Below, piece by piece: positions 42,356-52,580 of a DNA stretch of 52,580 nt; within the stretch, counting starts at the first letter, position 1, and the number at the start of each line of letters is the position of its first letter. The DNA is from DSNY01 sp964539745. Its GTDB lineage: Bacteria > Pseudomonadota > Gammaproteobacteria > Burkholderiales > Burkholderiaceae_F. Under the pieces are notes generated by a model that did no database searches, was not told where the DNA came from, and worked only from the letters and a program-made list of their open reading frames with translations. Location: contig CAZIJU010000014.1 of assembly GCA_964539745.1 (NCBI GenBank), positions 1 through 52,580 of the forward strand. The letters run 5' to 3'. Position numbers and translations under genes: made by a program.

Positions 42356-43000
42356 TCAGTCCTTCTCCTGCAGCTCGGGCTTCCACTGCCGCAGCGCCCA
42401 CACCAGCAGTCCGATCAAGAACAGCGCCGACGGCGCGAGCAGCATCAGCCCGTTCGGCACGTACCAGCCTCCGTCCTTGGCGAGCGGCAGCACGGTGAAA
42501 CCGAACACGCGCCCGGCGCCGAGCAGCTCGCGCGTGAACGCCACCAGCAGCAGCACCAGCCCGTAGCCGAGCCCGTTGCCGACACCGTCGAGCACCGACG
42601 GGTAGGGCGGATTGCTCATCGCGAAGCCCTCGGCGCGGCCCATCACGATGCAGTTGGTGATGATCAGCCCGACGAACACCGACAGCTCGAGCGACAGCTC
42701 GTACAGCGTGGCCTTCAGCACCTGGTCGAAGACGATCACCAGCGACGCGATGATCAAAAGCTGCACGATGATGCGGATCGACGACGGCGTGTGGTTGCGG
42801 ACGAGACTGACCGCCAGGTTGGCGAGCATCGCGACCAGCACGACGCCGGCGGTCATCACCAGCGCCTTGTCGACGCGCGTGGTGATCGCCAGCGCCGAGC
42901 AGATGCCCAGCACCTGCACGCCGATCGGATTGCTCGCGAGCACCGGCGCGAGCAGGATCGAACGCTCGCGCTTGCCGAAGGCGATGCCGAACGCGCTCAT
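42356..43000 (-). CDS. nqrD: Na+-NQR subunit D
   Basis: A 214-residue, six-helix membrane subunit. NPIGVQVLGICSALAITT carries the first iron-site Cys region and IITNCIVMGRAEGFA the second. Pairs with NqrE. Three bases upstream of nqrE. Confidence 0.96.
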   Translation of the reverse strand: MSAFGIAFGKRERSILLAPVLASNPIGVQVLGICSALAITTRVDKALVMTAGVVLVAMLANLAVSLVRNHTPSSIRIIVQLLIIASLVIVFDQVLKATLYELSLELSVFVGLIITNCIVMGRAEGFAMSNPPYPSVLDGVGNGLGYGLVLLLVAFTRELLGAGRVFGFTVLPLAKDGGWYVPNGLMLLAPSALFLIGLLVWALRQWKPELQEKD

Positions 43001-43001
43001 G

Positions 43002-43808
43002 TCATGTCACTCCCTCGATCGCGCCTTCGCGGAAGCGCTTGAGAAACCTTCCGTAGCCGTCGTCGGACAGCCAGAACCGCATCAGCCGCGTGATCGCGTT
43101 GCTGGTCACCGTCGCGCCCGACAGGCCGTCGACGCGCAGCGGGTCGACTTCGGGCGCACCCGCCTGGCCCTTGATCACCGTGATGCCGGCGCGCCAGTTC
43201 CGGTCGTAGGCTTTGCGGCCGCGCCACAGCGCCTGCCACGCGGGGTTGCCGATCTCGCCGCCGAGCCCGGGCGTTTCCTTGTGCTCGTAGTAGGTGAGCC
43301 CGCGCACCGTGTTGGCGTCGCCGTCGAGCGAGACGAACCCGTAGATCGTTCCCCACATGCCCAGGCCCTCGACCGCGATCACGAGCTGGTCGACGCGGCC
43401 GTCCTTCAGCACGAAGTAGACGACGCCGTAATTCGGGATCCGCCCGATGCCCGCGCCGTTCGGCGGCGCCGCACGGCTCGCGCCCGGATCGTTGCGCGCG
43501 GCGCGCTGGTCGTAGCTGCGCGCGTCGATGCGATCCGCGGGCACGAGCTCGCCGGTGGCGAAGTCCACGAGCCGCGCGCGGATGTCGCGCTCGAAGAAGC
43601 GTTCGACCTCGCGCCGGTCGACACGCGCGCCGGGCTCGACGAGGCCGGCGGCAACCAGCACGTTCTTTTCCATGTACAGCCGCGCGTTCGCCTTCTGGCG
43701 CGGTTGCAGCGTCACCGCGGCGACCGACACCAGCGCGGCGCACACGACGCAGACGGCAGTCGCGAACAGCACCGTGTAGCGCGTCGAATTCAGGCGGTGC
43801 TTATCCAT
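43002..43808 (-). CDS. nqrC: Na+-NQR subunit C
   Basis: A 268-residue, single-anchor periplasmic subunit from ATG 43806-43808, which overlaps the nqrB stop by 8 bp. TM at about 12-35, FMN-binding domain with GLGMWGTIYGFVSL and the flavin-attachment motif SGATVTSNA, Thr being the FMN acceptor for ApbE. Confidence 0.95.
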   Translation of the reverse strand: MDKHRLNSTRYTVLFATAVCVVCAALVSVAAVTLQPRQKANARLYMEKNVLVAAGLVEPGARVDRREVERFFERDIRARLVDFATGELVPADRIDARSYDQRAARNDPGASRAAPPNGAGIGRIPNYGVVYFVLKDGRVDQLVIAVEGLGMWGTIYGFVSLDGDANTVRGLTYYEHKETPGLGGEIGNPAWQALWRGRKAYDRNWRAGITVIKGQAGAPEVDPLRVDGLSGATVTSNAITRLMRFWLSDDGYGRFLKRFREGAIEGVT

Positions 43809-44904
43809 GGCGCGCGCGCCTGCGCCGAACGTCGGCACGAACGAAGCCGTAGTCGATGACCGGCGCCATCACGTTCATGAACAGGATCACCAGCNNNNNN
43901 NNNNCGAAGGCCCAGCCGCCGAGCACCATGTGCCACCAGAACGGCACGCCGAACCACGCGTTCGTCGCCGAGCCGATCGCGTTGAAGACGAGCGCCGTCG
44001 CGATCGTCCCGAGTGCGACGCCCGCCATCGTCCGCCACGACGCGATCCTCGTGACGAGCAGCAGCAGCACGCCGGCGAGGCACGCCAGCGCCGAGGTTTC
44101 GCCCATCGATCCCGGCTCCAGGCCGACGAAGGCGTTCCACCACGAAAAGCCCGCGTCTTCGAACGGCGCGGTCATCGCGCGAATCTGCGCGAGCAGCGTC
44201 GCACCCGAGAAGCCGTCGACGGTGGCGCCCGCCGGCACCGCGGTCCAGACCTTGTCGCCGGAGATCTCGGCCGGGTACGCGAAGAACAGGAATGCGCGTG
44301 CGGCGAGCGCCGGATTGACGAAGTTCATTCCGGTGCCGCCGAACACTTCCTTGGCGAGCACGACGCCGAAGCTGATGCCGAGCGCGGCCTGCCACAGCGG
44401 GGTGGTCGGCGGCAGGATCAGCGTGTACAGGATGCCGGTGACGAAGAAGCCCTCGTTGACCTCGATCCGACGAACGATCGCGAAGGTGACTTCCCACGCC
44501 AGCCCGACGGCCATCGTCACGACGTAAAGCGGCACGAAGTACAGCGCGCCGTGCACGAAGTTGGCGAGCGCGCTGGACGGCGAGTAGCCGACGCCGAGCC
44601 AGCGGATCAGCGCGTGCCGCCAGCCTTCGAGCGCCGCGGTCTTCGCCGGGTCGAGCGCGAGGTTGGCCTGCAGCCCCGTGTTGTACATCGCCATCAGCGC
44701 GCACGGGATCGCGGCGACGACGACGAGGATCATCATGCGCTTCAGATCGAGCGCGTCGCGCACGTGCGCGCCGCTGCGCGTGACCGAAGCCGGCGTGTAA
44801 AAGAAGGTGTCGACCGCCTCCCACAGCGGATACAGCTTCTCCAGCCGGCCGCCCTTGTCGAAGTGGCGGGCCTGGCGGTCGAGAAGCGCGCGCAGCCGGC
44901 TCAT
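43801..44904 (-). CDS. nqrB: Na+-NQR subunit B (interrupted by an assembly gap)
   Basis: About 367 codons as written. Multi-helix membrane subunit with FMN attachment motif DGFSGATLL (Thr), riboflavin-binding region and VLAKEVFGGTGMNFVNPALAARAF. Its ATG overlaps the nqrA stop (ATGA). A run of 10 N falls after LGGWAF. In NQR B subunits that point is followed by an M-A-T-D-P-V segment and one more loop and helix, some 45 residues, before LFMNVMAPVIDY; these are missing here. The frame happens to stay open, but the gene is incompletely assembled rather than shortened in nature. Confidence 0.94.
   Translation of the reverse strand: MSRLRALLDRQARHFDKGGRLEKLYPLWEAVDTFFYTPASVTRSGAHVRDALDLKRMMILVVVAAIPCALMAMYNTGLQANLALDPAKTAALEGWRHALIRWLGVGYSPSSALANFVHGALYFVPLYVVTMAVGLAWEVTFAIVRRIEVNEGFFVTGILYTLILPPTTPLWQAALGISFGVVLAKEVFGGTGMNFVNPALAARAFLFFAYPAEISGDKVWTAVPAGATVDGFSGATLLAQIRAMTAPFEDAGFSWWNAFVGLEPGSMGETSALACLAGVLLLLVTRIASWRTMAGVALGTIATALVFNAIGSATNAWFGVPFWWHMVLGGWAFXXXXLVILFMNVMAPVIDYGFVRADVRRRRARHG
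43895..43904. other. Assembly gap (10 N) within nqrB
   Basis: Fixed-size filler. Comparison with the expected NqrB sequence suggests that roughly 130-150 bp of real sequence, not 10, is absent. Confidence 0.95.
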
Positions 44905-46253
44905 CCGTGCTCCTTGCGCAGGCGCTCGAGCGCGGCGCGCAGCAGCGGGCCGTAGTCGTACTTGCCGGGGCAGACGTAGGTCGCGAGCGCCAGATCGTCC
45001 TCGTCGAGCTCGAGCGCCCCCAGCTCGGCGGCGCGCTCGTCGTCGCCGACGATCAGCGCGCGCAGCAGGAAGGTCGGCAGCATGTCGAACGGCAGCACGC
45101 GTTCGTAGGTGCCGATCGGCACCATCGCGCGCGGCGAACCGTTGGTCGACGTCGAGAAAACGAAGCGGTGCGCGCGGCGGAACGCCCCGAGCACCGCGCC
45201 GGTCACCGAAAACTTCTCCGCGCCCGGCGCGATGAAGCCGAACAGTTCGCGCGTGCGCCCCTCGGGCAGCGCGGCGATCTGCAGGTGATAGCGGCCCAGA
45301 TAACCCTCGGCCGCGCCGCGCGCGGTGCGGCCGTCGAGCACCGAGCCGGAGATCACGCGCTGCTCGCCGTCGGCGAGTTCGCCGGCGACGGTTTCGTCGG
45401 TCGACGCACCGATACGCGTGCGCAGCAGCCGCGGCCGCGCCACACCCGGGCCGGCGAGCGAAATCACGCGCGAGACGTCCAGCTCGCCGGTGGCGAGCAG
45501 ATGCCCGATCGCGACGACGTCCTGATAACCGATGTGCCAGACGCTGCGCTGCGCGTGAACCGGCAGCAGCTTGTGGATGTGCCAGCCGACGTTGCCGGCC
45601 GGGTGCGGGCCGGAGAAGGTTTCGACCTGCACGCCGGGGGGCGCGTCGACCGCGGTGCCCGGCGCAACGCACAGGAACAGCGGCTGCGCGAGCCGCGCGA
45701 GCGCGGCGAGCCCGGTGCGGAACGCCTCGGCCCGCTCGGTGAGTACCAAGCCGGGCGGTGGCGCGTGCGGGCGCGTGTCGGTCGCGGTGACGAACAATGC
45801 CTCGGGCGCGGCGTCGATCGCGGGAATGCGGCCGAACGGGCGCGTGCGCAGGGCGGCCCATAGCCCGGATTCCTGCAGCAGCGCGCGCAGCGCCGGCGCG
45901 TCGTATGCGTCCGGTGCGCGGCCGTCGTGGTGCGTGAACGGCAGCGGGGTCGCGTCCTCGGGGCCGACCTCGATCACCAGCGCGACGAACGCTCGCCGTT
46001 CGCCGCGATGAACTTCGGCGACCACACCGCCGGCCGGCGCGGTGAGCTGCACGCCGGGATTGCTCTTGTCCGCGATCACCGGCTGGCCGCGCCGCACGCG
46101 CGCGCCGGGGTGGATGAGCAGCGCGGGCTTCAGTCCGACGTAGTCGGCGCCGAGCAGCGCGACGCGCGAAACCGCGGGCGCCGCCTCGAGCTGCAGCGCC
46201 GGCGCGCCGGCGAGCGGCAAATCGAGTCCTTTTCTTGACGTGTGCAGCGCCAT
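44901..46253 (-). CDS. nqrA: Na+-NQR subunit A
   Basis: A 450-residue soluble subunit from ATG 46251-46253 (MALHTSRKGLDLPLAG). Family segments: LGADYVGLKPALLIHPGARV, VIADKSNPGVQLTAPAGG, GPHPAGNVGWHIHKLLPV, HIGYQDVVAIGHL. First gene of the operon nqrABCDEF-CBS-apbE-nqrM, probably nine genes in one transcript. NQR couples NADH:quinone oxidoreduction to Na+ export. Confidence 0.96.
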   Translation of the reverse strand: MALHTSRKGLDLPLAGAPALQLEAAPAVSRVALLGADYVGLKPALLIHPGARVRRGQPVIADKSNPGVQLTAPAGGVVAEVHRGERRAFVALVIEVGPEDATPLPFTHHDGRAPDAYDAPALRALLQESGLWAALRTRPFGRIPAIDAAPEALFVTATDTRPHAPPPGLVLTERAEAFRTGLAALARLAQPLFLCVAPGTAVDAPPGVQVETFSGPHPAGNVGWHIHKLLPVHAQRSVWHIGYQDVVAIGHLLATGELDVSRVISLAGPGVARPRLLRTRIGASTDETVAGELADGEQRVISGSVLDGRTARGAAEGYLGRYHLQIAALPEGRTRELFGFIAPGAEKFSVTGAVLGAFRRAHRFVFSTSTNGSPRAMVPIGTYERVLPFDMLPTFLLRALIVGDDERAAELGALELDEDDLALATYVCPGKYDYGPLLRAALERLRKEHG

Positions 46254-46354
46254 CGGCGGTTCGTTTCGACGCGCGGCCGCACCATGCACGAGCCCGCATC
46301 GACCCGCGGCGCGACCGCATCGCGCCAACCGTAATTGCGCCGCGCGCGCGGGGC

Positions 46355-46368
46355 TTGATGCGTGTCAA
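46355..46368. promoter_or_regulatory. FNR/Anr-like box between nqrA and the cNMP-binding gene
   Basis: TTGAT-gcgt-GTCAA, 9/10 to TTGAT-N4-ATCAA. Lies in the 185-bp divergent gap, 71 bp before the plus-strand start and 102 bp before nqrA. No convincing -10 at class II spacing on either strand. Confidence 0.45.
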
Positions 46369-46438
46369 CGTCCGCACGGCTGCTTCGGCGAATGCTTCGC
46401 AGGGATCAACCGGAGGCGATCACCGGGAGGGCAGGGCG

Positions 46439-46918
46439 ATGACGACGGCCACGGCAGAGCAGGCGTTGCGCAAGCATCCTTTCGTGCAGACCTTCGGCGA
46501 GCCGCAGATCGCAAAGCTCGCGGCGCTGGCGCGCGAGGTGGCCTTCGAGCGCGACCAGGTGATCTTCCGCGAGGGCGACGACTGCTCGGAGTTCTATCTG
46601 ATCGTCTCTGGGCTGGTCGCGCTCGAGATCGCCGCGCCGGGGCACACGTTTCGCATCCAGACGCTCAGAGGAGGAGACGAGTTCGGCTGGTCGGCGATGC
46701 TGATGGGCCGCGGCAAGCACTTCCAGGCGCGCGCGCTCGAGCGCGTCCACGCGCTCGCCTTCCAGGGCGCCGATCTGATCAAGGCCTGCCAGGACGACGC
46801 GGCCTTCGGTTACGCATTCATGCACCGCCTGCTCGAGGTCGTCTCGGAGCGCCTGCAGGCGACGCGGCTGCAGCTTCTCGACATGTATTCGCCGGTCGCG
46901 AAAAGGGCGGGGGCCTGA
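46439..46918 (+). CDS. Single-domain cyclic-nucleotide-binding protein
   Basis: A 159-residue protein from ATG 46439 with GGGAGG upstream. One cNMP-binding domain: VIFREGDDCSEFYLIVSGLVALE, GGDEFGWSAML, then a C-terminal helix (residues 120-155, VSERLQATRLQLLDMY). No HTH, so it is not a CRP/FNR regulator. The phosphate cassette is atypical: GDEFGWSAMLMGRGKHFQARAL has Gly-Lys-His where cAMP proteins have Pro-Arg-Ala. Similar in design to the second half of the fusion at 29152. Role unknown; divergent from nqr. Confidence 0.85.
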   Translation: MTTATAEQALRKHPFVQTFGEPQIAKLAALAREVAFERDQVIFREGDDCSEFYLIVSGLVALEIAAPGHTFRIQTLRGGDEFGWSAMLMGRGKHFQARALERVHALAFQGADLIKACQDDAAFGYAFMHRLLEVVSERLQATRLQLLDMYSPVAKRAGA

Positions 46919-47047
46919 ACGTCGCAGCCTCGGCCGCGCGGCGGGCCTTGGGCTGACCGCACGGGCGCCGGAACACGGGCAAAGGCCCCTCGGTTCGTCT
47001 CGCCGATCGCGGGATGTCGGCGGCGAATCCGACGTCGCGAACCCGGT

Positions 47048-48438
47048 TCAGAACCTGCCGATCACCCAGCCCGGGAAGACGGCGATCAGCAACGCCGGCA
47101 CGGCGCAGACCAGCGCCGCGCTCGCCGCGAGCGCGCGGCCCGTCAGCGCCGGCGCCGGGGCCGCTTCGCTCATGAACGCGTACTGGATCACGCGCAGGCA
47201 GAAGTAGATGCCCAGATAGCTCGCGACCAGGCCGATCACCGCGTACGCCGTGTAGCCGGCCTCGATGACGTTCCTGAAGATCAGGAACTTCGCGACGAAG
47301 CCCGGCAGCGGCGGAATGCCCGCGAGCGAAAGCATCGCGGCGGCGAGCACGAGCGCGGCCCACGGCGCGCGCTGGAACAGTCCCTTCAGGCTCGATAGTT
47401 CGTCGTCGGCGGCATCGCCCGCCGCGTCAGCGCGTCCACGAGGCAGCGCGGCGAACGCGGCGAGGTTCATCAATCCGTAGACGAGCAGGTAGAACACGAT
47501 CGCCTGGAAGCGCCCTTCGCCCGCGCCGAGGAACGCGAAGTACAGGTAGCCCGCGTGTGCGATCGACGAATACGCGATCATCCGGCGGAAGCTCGTCTGC
47601 CGTATCGCGGCGAGGTTGCCCCACACCATCGACGCGAGCGGCAGCAGCGCGAGCAGCTCGACCATGCCGCGCGGGATGTCGGCGGCGCCGAACAGCCGCG
47701 CCACCGCGAGCAGCACGCCCGCCTTGATGATCGTCGCCATGTACGCGGTCACCGGCACGCTCGCGCCTTCGTATGCGTCCGGCGCCCACGCGTGGAATGG
47801 CACGATCGCCGCCTTCAGGAAGAACGCGACGACGATCAGCACGACCGCCGCGGTCGCCAGCGTGTCGCGCGCGGCGAGCGCTTCGACGAACGCCGGCAGC
47901 GCGAGCGAGCCGGTCGCGCCGAACAGCAACGCCACGCCCATCAGGAAGGTCGCCGTCGCCGCGCCGCCGAGCACGAGGTACTTCAGCGCGGCTTCGGCGC
48001 TGTCGTCGCGCCGGAACGCGAGCAGCACCAGCGCGTAGACCGGCAGCGACATCAGTTCGAGCCCGAGGAACAGCGTCAGGAAGCTGTCGGCCGACAGCAG
48101 CAGCAGCGTGCCGTACAGCGAAGACAGCAGCAGCAGATGGAAGCGGCTGTCGTCGAAATCGTCGCGCGACAGCAGCAGCACAGGGATCGCGAGCCCCAGC
48201 ACGACCGCCTTCGCCAGCAGACCCGTCGGACTCACCGAAAACTGGCCGGCGAACGGCGCGGCTTCGTAGCCGCCGAAACCGAGCGAAGCCGCTGCCGCGG
48301 TCGCCGCGATCACCGCCGCGAGCGCGATGGCGAGCGCGCCGCGCGGCTTCGGCATCAACACCTCGACGAGGATCAGCACGCAGATGCCCGCGAGCAGCAG
48401 ATGCTCGGGCAGCATCGCGGTGACGACTTCGGCCCAGT

Positions 48439-48442
<4 letters not shown>
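47048..48442 (-). CDS. nuoN: NADH-quinone oxidoreductase subunit N
   Basis: A 464-residue, about 14-helix antiporter-like subunit of complex I. ELMSLPVYALVLLAF, KYLVLGGAATATFLMG, VPFHAWAPDAYEGASVPVTAYMAT and FRRMIAYSSIAHAGYL are diagnostic, with the conserved lysines of proton translocation (for example in FFLKAAIVPFHAW). The ATG overlaps the nuoM stop (ATGA). Last nuo gene; only a weak imperfect hairpin (47010-47043) lies in the 129 bp to the convergent neighbour. Confidence 0.96.
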
Positions 48443-50053
<1,611 letters not shown>

Positions 50054-50061
<8 letters not shown>

Positions 50062-51925
50062 GGCGCCAGATCCACAGCAGGCTCGCCACGGCGCCGGCGA
50101 GCACGAGGAAAACGTAGAGCTGCAGGCTGCCGGTCTGCACGCGTGCGAACATCGCCGCACCGCCGCGCGCCGCGGCCGCGAGCGCATGCAGCGTGCCGTC
50201 GATCAGCGCTCGATCGCCGAGCCGCAGGAACACGTGTTCGGAGATCCAGAGCAGCGGCCTGCCGATCGCCGCTTCGTACAGTTCGTCGACGTAGTACTTG
50301 TTGGCCAGCACACGCCGCACGCCCGCGAAACGTTTGCCGGCCGCCGCCGCGCGCTTCGCGTCGCCGCCGAAGAAGAACGCGGCCGCCGCGATGCCGGCGG
50401 CCGCGATCGCGATCGCCAGCGCGATCAGCGGCTTGTGCAGCGGCTGGGCCGACTCGGCGACCGCCGGCAGCGGCAGCAGCGGCTCGAGGAAGTGCGGCAC
50501 GGCGATGAAGCCGCCGACCGCCGAAAGGATTGCCAGCACGACGAGCACCCCCGTCATCGACCACGGCGATTCGTGCACGTGATGCGCGACCTCCGGTGCC
50601 ACCCGCGAGCGGCCGAGGAACACCAGCCACAGCAGCCGGAACATGTAGAAGGCAGTCAGCAGCGCGGTCGCCGCGAGCACGGCCCACAGCAGCGGCGAGC
50701 CGCCGCGCGCCGAGGCGAACGCGAACCACAGGATCTCGTCCTTCGAGAAGAACCCGGCCAGCGGCGGAATGCCGGCGATCGCCGCGGTGGCCACCAGGAA
50801 GGTCGCGAAGGTCAGCGGGATCTTCTTCGCCAGCCCGCCCATCCTGCGGATGTCCTGCTCGCCGCTCAACGCATGGATCACGCTGCCGGCGCCGAGGAAC
50901 AGGCACGCCTTGAAGAACGCGTGCGTGAACACGTGGAAGATCGCCACACCGTAGGCGCCCACCCCGAGCGCGGCGAACATGAAGCCGAGCTGCGAGACGG
51001 TCGAATACGCGAGCACGCGCTTGATGTCGTTCTGCGCGAGCGCGATCGTCGCCGCGAAGAACGCGGTCGCCGCGCCGATCGCGGCGACCAGCGCCGACGC
51101 CTCGGGCGCGTGCAGATACAGCCCCGACATGCGCGCGACGAGGTAGACGCCCGCGGTCACCATCGTCGCCGCGTGGATCAGCGCCGACACCGGTGTCGGG
51201 CCCGCCATCGCGTCGGGCAGCCACACGTGCAGGGGGATCTGCGCCGACTTGCCGGACGCGCCGATGAACAGCAGCACGCCGACCAGGCTCGCCGACACCG
51301 CGACCGGGCCGGACATGAACGCCGCGTTGATGCGATCCATGTCGAGCGTGCCGAACGCGAAGTACAGCAGGAACATGCCGAGCAGGAAGCCGGCGTCGCC
51401 GACGCGGTTCGTGATGAACGCCTTCTTGCCGGCCCTGGCGTTGTCCGGGTCCTCGTACCAGAAGCCGATCAGCAGGTACGAGGCGAGCCCGACACCCTCC
51501 CAGCCGACGAACAGCATTAGCATCGAGCGGCCGAGCACCAGCAGCAGCATGAAGAACAGGAACAGGTTCAGGTACGCGAAGAAGCGCGCGTAGCTCCGGT
51601 CCTCGTGCATGTAGCCGATCGAATAGACGTGGATCACCGAGCCGACGCCGGTGACGACGAGCGTCATCACCGCGGCGAGGCGGTCGAAGTAGAAGGCGAT
51701 CTCGAAGTCGGTCTCGCCGATCAGCGCCCACGTGTACGCGACCTCGACGATCGGCGCGCCGCCCGCTTCGAGCGTGCGGAACGCCAGCACCGCCAGCGCG
51801 AACGAAGCGAGCGGCAGCCCGCAGCCGACGACGCTGACGAAGCGCTTGCCGAGCGTGTTGCCGAGCAGCCCGTTCGCCAGGAACCCGAGCAGCGGCAGCA
51901 GGACGATCAGCGTCAGCGTGCCCAT
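50054..51925 (-). CDS. nuoL: NADH-quinone oxidoreductase subunit L
   Basis: A 623-residue, 16-helix subunit of the distal membrane arm. FVGWEGVGLASYLLIGFWYED, GKSAQIPLHVWLPDAMAGPTPVSALIHAATMVTAGVYL (seen in part) and AYSTVSQLGFM are diagnostic. The long C-terminal lateral helix region (about 520-600) is present. Three bases after nuoK. Confidence 0.96.
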
Positions 51926-51928
51926 CGC

Positions 51929-52231
51929 CTATCCCCTCAGATCCGAATACGCGCCCGGATCGAGCGTGTGCTTGCGGCGCACCAGCAGCAGCACGATCGG
52001 GATCGCGATCGCGATTTCCGCGGCGGCGACGACGAAGATCAGGAACACGAGCACCGCGCCGACCGCCTCGCCCATCTGGTGCGCGAAGGTGACGAGCGCG
52101 AGATTGGCGCCGTTGAGCGCGAGCTCCATGCACATCAGCATCACCAGCAGGTTGCGGCGGACGGTCACGCCGAGCAGCCCGAGCGCGAACAGCGCAGCCG
52201 CGAGCGTCAGCAGCAGCTGGACCTTATCCAT
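51929..52231 (-). CDS. nuoK: NADH-quinone oxidoreductase subunit K
   Basis: A 100-residue, three-helix subunit, full length. MLMCMELALNGANLALV contains the conserved Glu of helix 2, and FVVAAAEIAIAIPIV the helix 3 Glu, both in the proton/E-channel path. Its start overlaps the nuoJ stop by 8 bp. Confidence 0.96.
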   Translation of the reverse strand: MDKVQLLLTLAAALFALGLLGVTVRRNLLVMLMCMELALNGANLALVTFAHQMGEAVGAVLVFLIFVVAAAEIAIAIPIVLLLVRRKHTLDPGAYSDLRG

Positions 52232-52580
52232 CGCGTCTTGCGCCCGCGCGGATCACCGCGATCGCGGCGACGACCGCCGCCAGCAGCAGCACCGAGGTCA
52301 GTTCGAAGTGCAGCCAGTACGCGTTGAGGAAGGTCGTCGCGAAAAGCTGCAGCCCGAAGCCTTCGCTACCTGCGGTGCGCGAAGCCGGCGGCAACGCGTT
52401 CCACACCGCGTACGCGAGCACGCCGATCAGCAGCGCGAACGCCGCCAGACCGGGCAGCAGCAGCTTCGAGTAGCGGCGCCGCACCGCCGGATCGCGCACG
52501 TCGAGCAGCATGATCACGTAGACCATGAACACCATCACCGCGCCGACGTAGATCAGCACCTGGAAGGCGGCGATGAAGTG
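52224..52580 (-). CDS. nuoJ: NADH-quinone oxidoreductase subunit J (5' end outside window)
   Basis: Open to the right edge: codons beyond the first internal GTG read HFIAAFQVLIYVGAVMVF, so the N-terminus is cut by the window. The visible 118 residues include VLIYVGAVMVFMVYVIMLLD, the pi-bulge helix region of NuoJ, and two further helices. Upstream nuo genes (nuoI and before) should lie just outside. Confidence 0.95.
   Translation of the reverse strand, partial: HFIAAFQVLIYVGAVMVFMVYVIMLLDVRDPAVRRRYSKLLLPGLAAFALLIGVLAYAVWNALPPASRTAGSEGFGLQLFATTFLNAYWLHFELTSVLLLAAVVAAIAVIRAGARRDG

Noticed and set aside
43801..44904. nqrB as a naturally truncated or broken gene
   Set aside because: The defect coincides with the N run; all other parts of the gene and operon are intact.

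Overview
The window is a GC-rich (roughly 70% by eye) piece of a proteobacterial chromosome, most likely a betaproteobacterium. Pointers are the small ribosomal protein THX, a DUF1840 protein, a complete Na+-NQR operon with its maturation genes, a GspA/GspB pair, the nuoJKLMN order and an exosortase. One run of 10 N inside nqrB shows that it is a scaffolded draft or metagenome-derived contig.

Layout. 1-1489: 3' end of a SERCA-like P-type cation ATPase. 1494-7416 (minus): a tightly overlapping five-gene operon with a secreted VIT-like protein, a VIT/vWA protein ending in a PEP-CTERM-like sorting signal, an exosortase, an EpsI-like protein and an unusual membrane-anchored GT51 transglycosylase. 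It looks like a dedicated, single-substrate surface-sorting system. 7760-10174 (plus): a divergent surface protein with 14 propeller-like repeats and a CFI-box C-terminus. 10185-13573 (minus): creBC and a GGDEF cyclase. 13629-14599: two direct copies of a short non-autonomous element flank a DUF1840 gene. 14993-17147 (plus): THX, a terminator, a lipoprotein and beta-alanine:pyruvate transaminase. 17148-18292: palindromic repeats and a decayed lectin-like gene. 18356-21310 (minus): a non-canonical EF-P, gspB and gspA. 21388-22902 (plus): mmsA. 22904-23426: multi-hairpin repeats. 23608-28128 (plus): SPW-repeat protein, M23 peptidase, lytic transglycosylase and class A PBP. 28137-30102: a hypothetical membrane protein and a RatA-like/cNMP-binding fusion. 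30236-35654 (plus): an itaconate-type cluster (Ich, acyl-CoA dehydrogenase, Ict, MmgE/PrpD, Ccl). 35886-38761 (plus): a TRAP dicarboxylate-type transporter behind an FNR-like box. 38716-46253 (minus): nqrABCDEF-CBS-apbE-nqrM. 46439-46918 (plus): a small cNMP-binding protein. 47048-52580 (minus): nuoJ(partial)KLMN.

How the genes work together. The exosortase operon makes its own substrate and processing partners. The transaminase and MmsA complete beta-alanine to acetyl-CoA although they lie 4 kb apart. The itaconate-type enzymes would convert a C5 dicarboxylate to acetyl-CoA and pyruvate, with the TRAP system as the probable importer. Na+-NQR, its flavin transferase ApbE and its iron-site factor NqrM form one transcription unit next to the complex I operon, so both NADH dehydrogenases are encoded within about 14 kb. 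No tRNA, rRNA, CRISPR array or prophage was seen.
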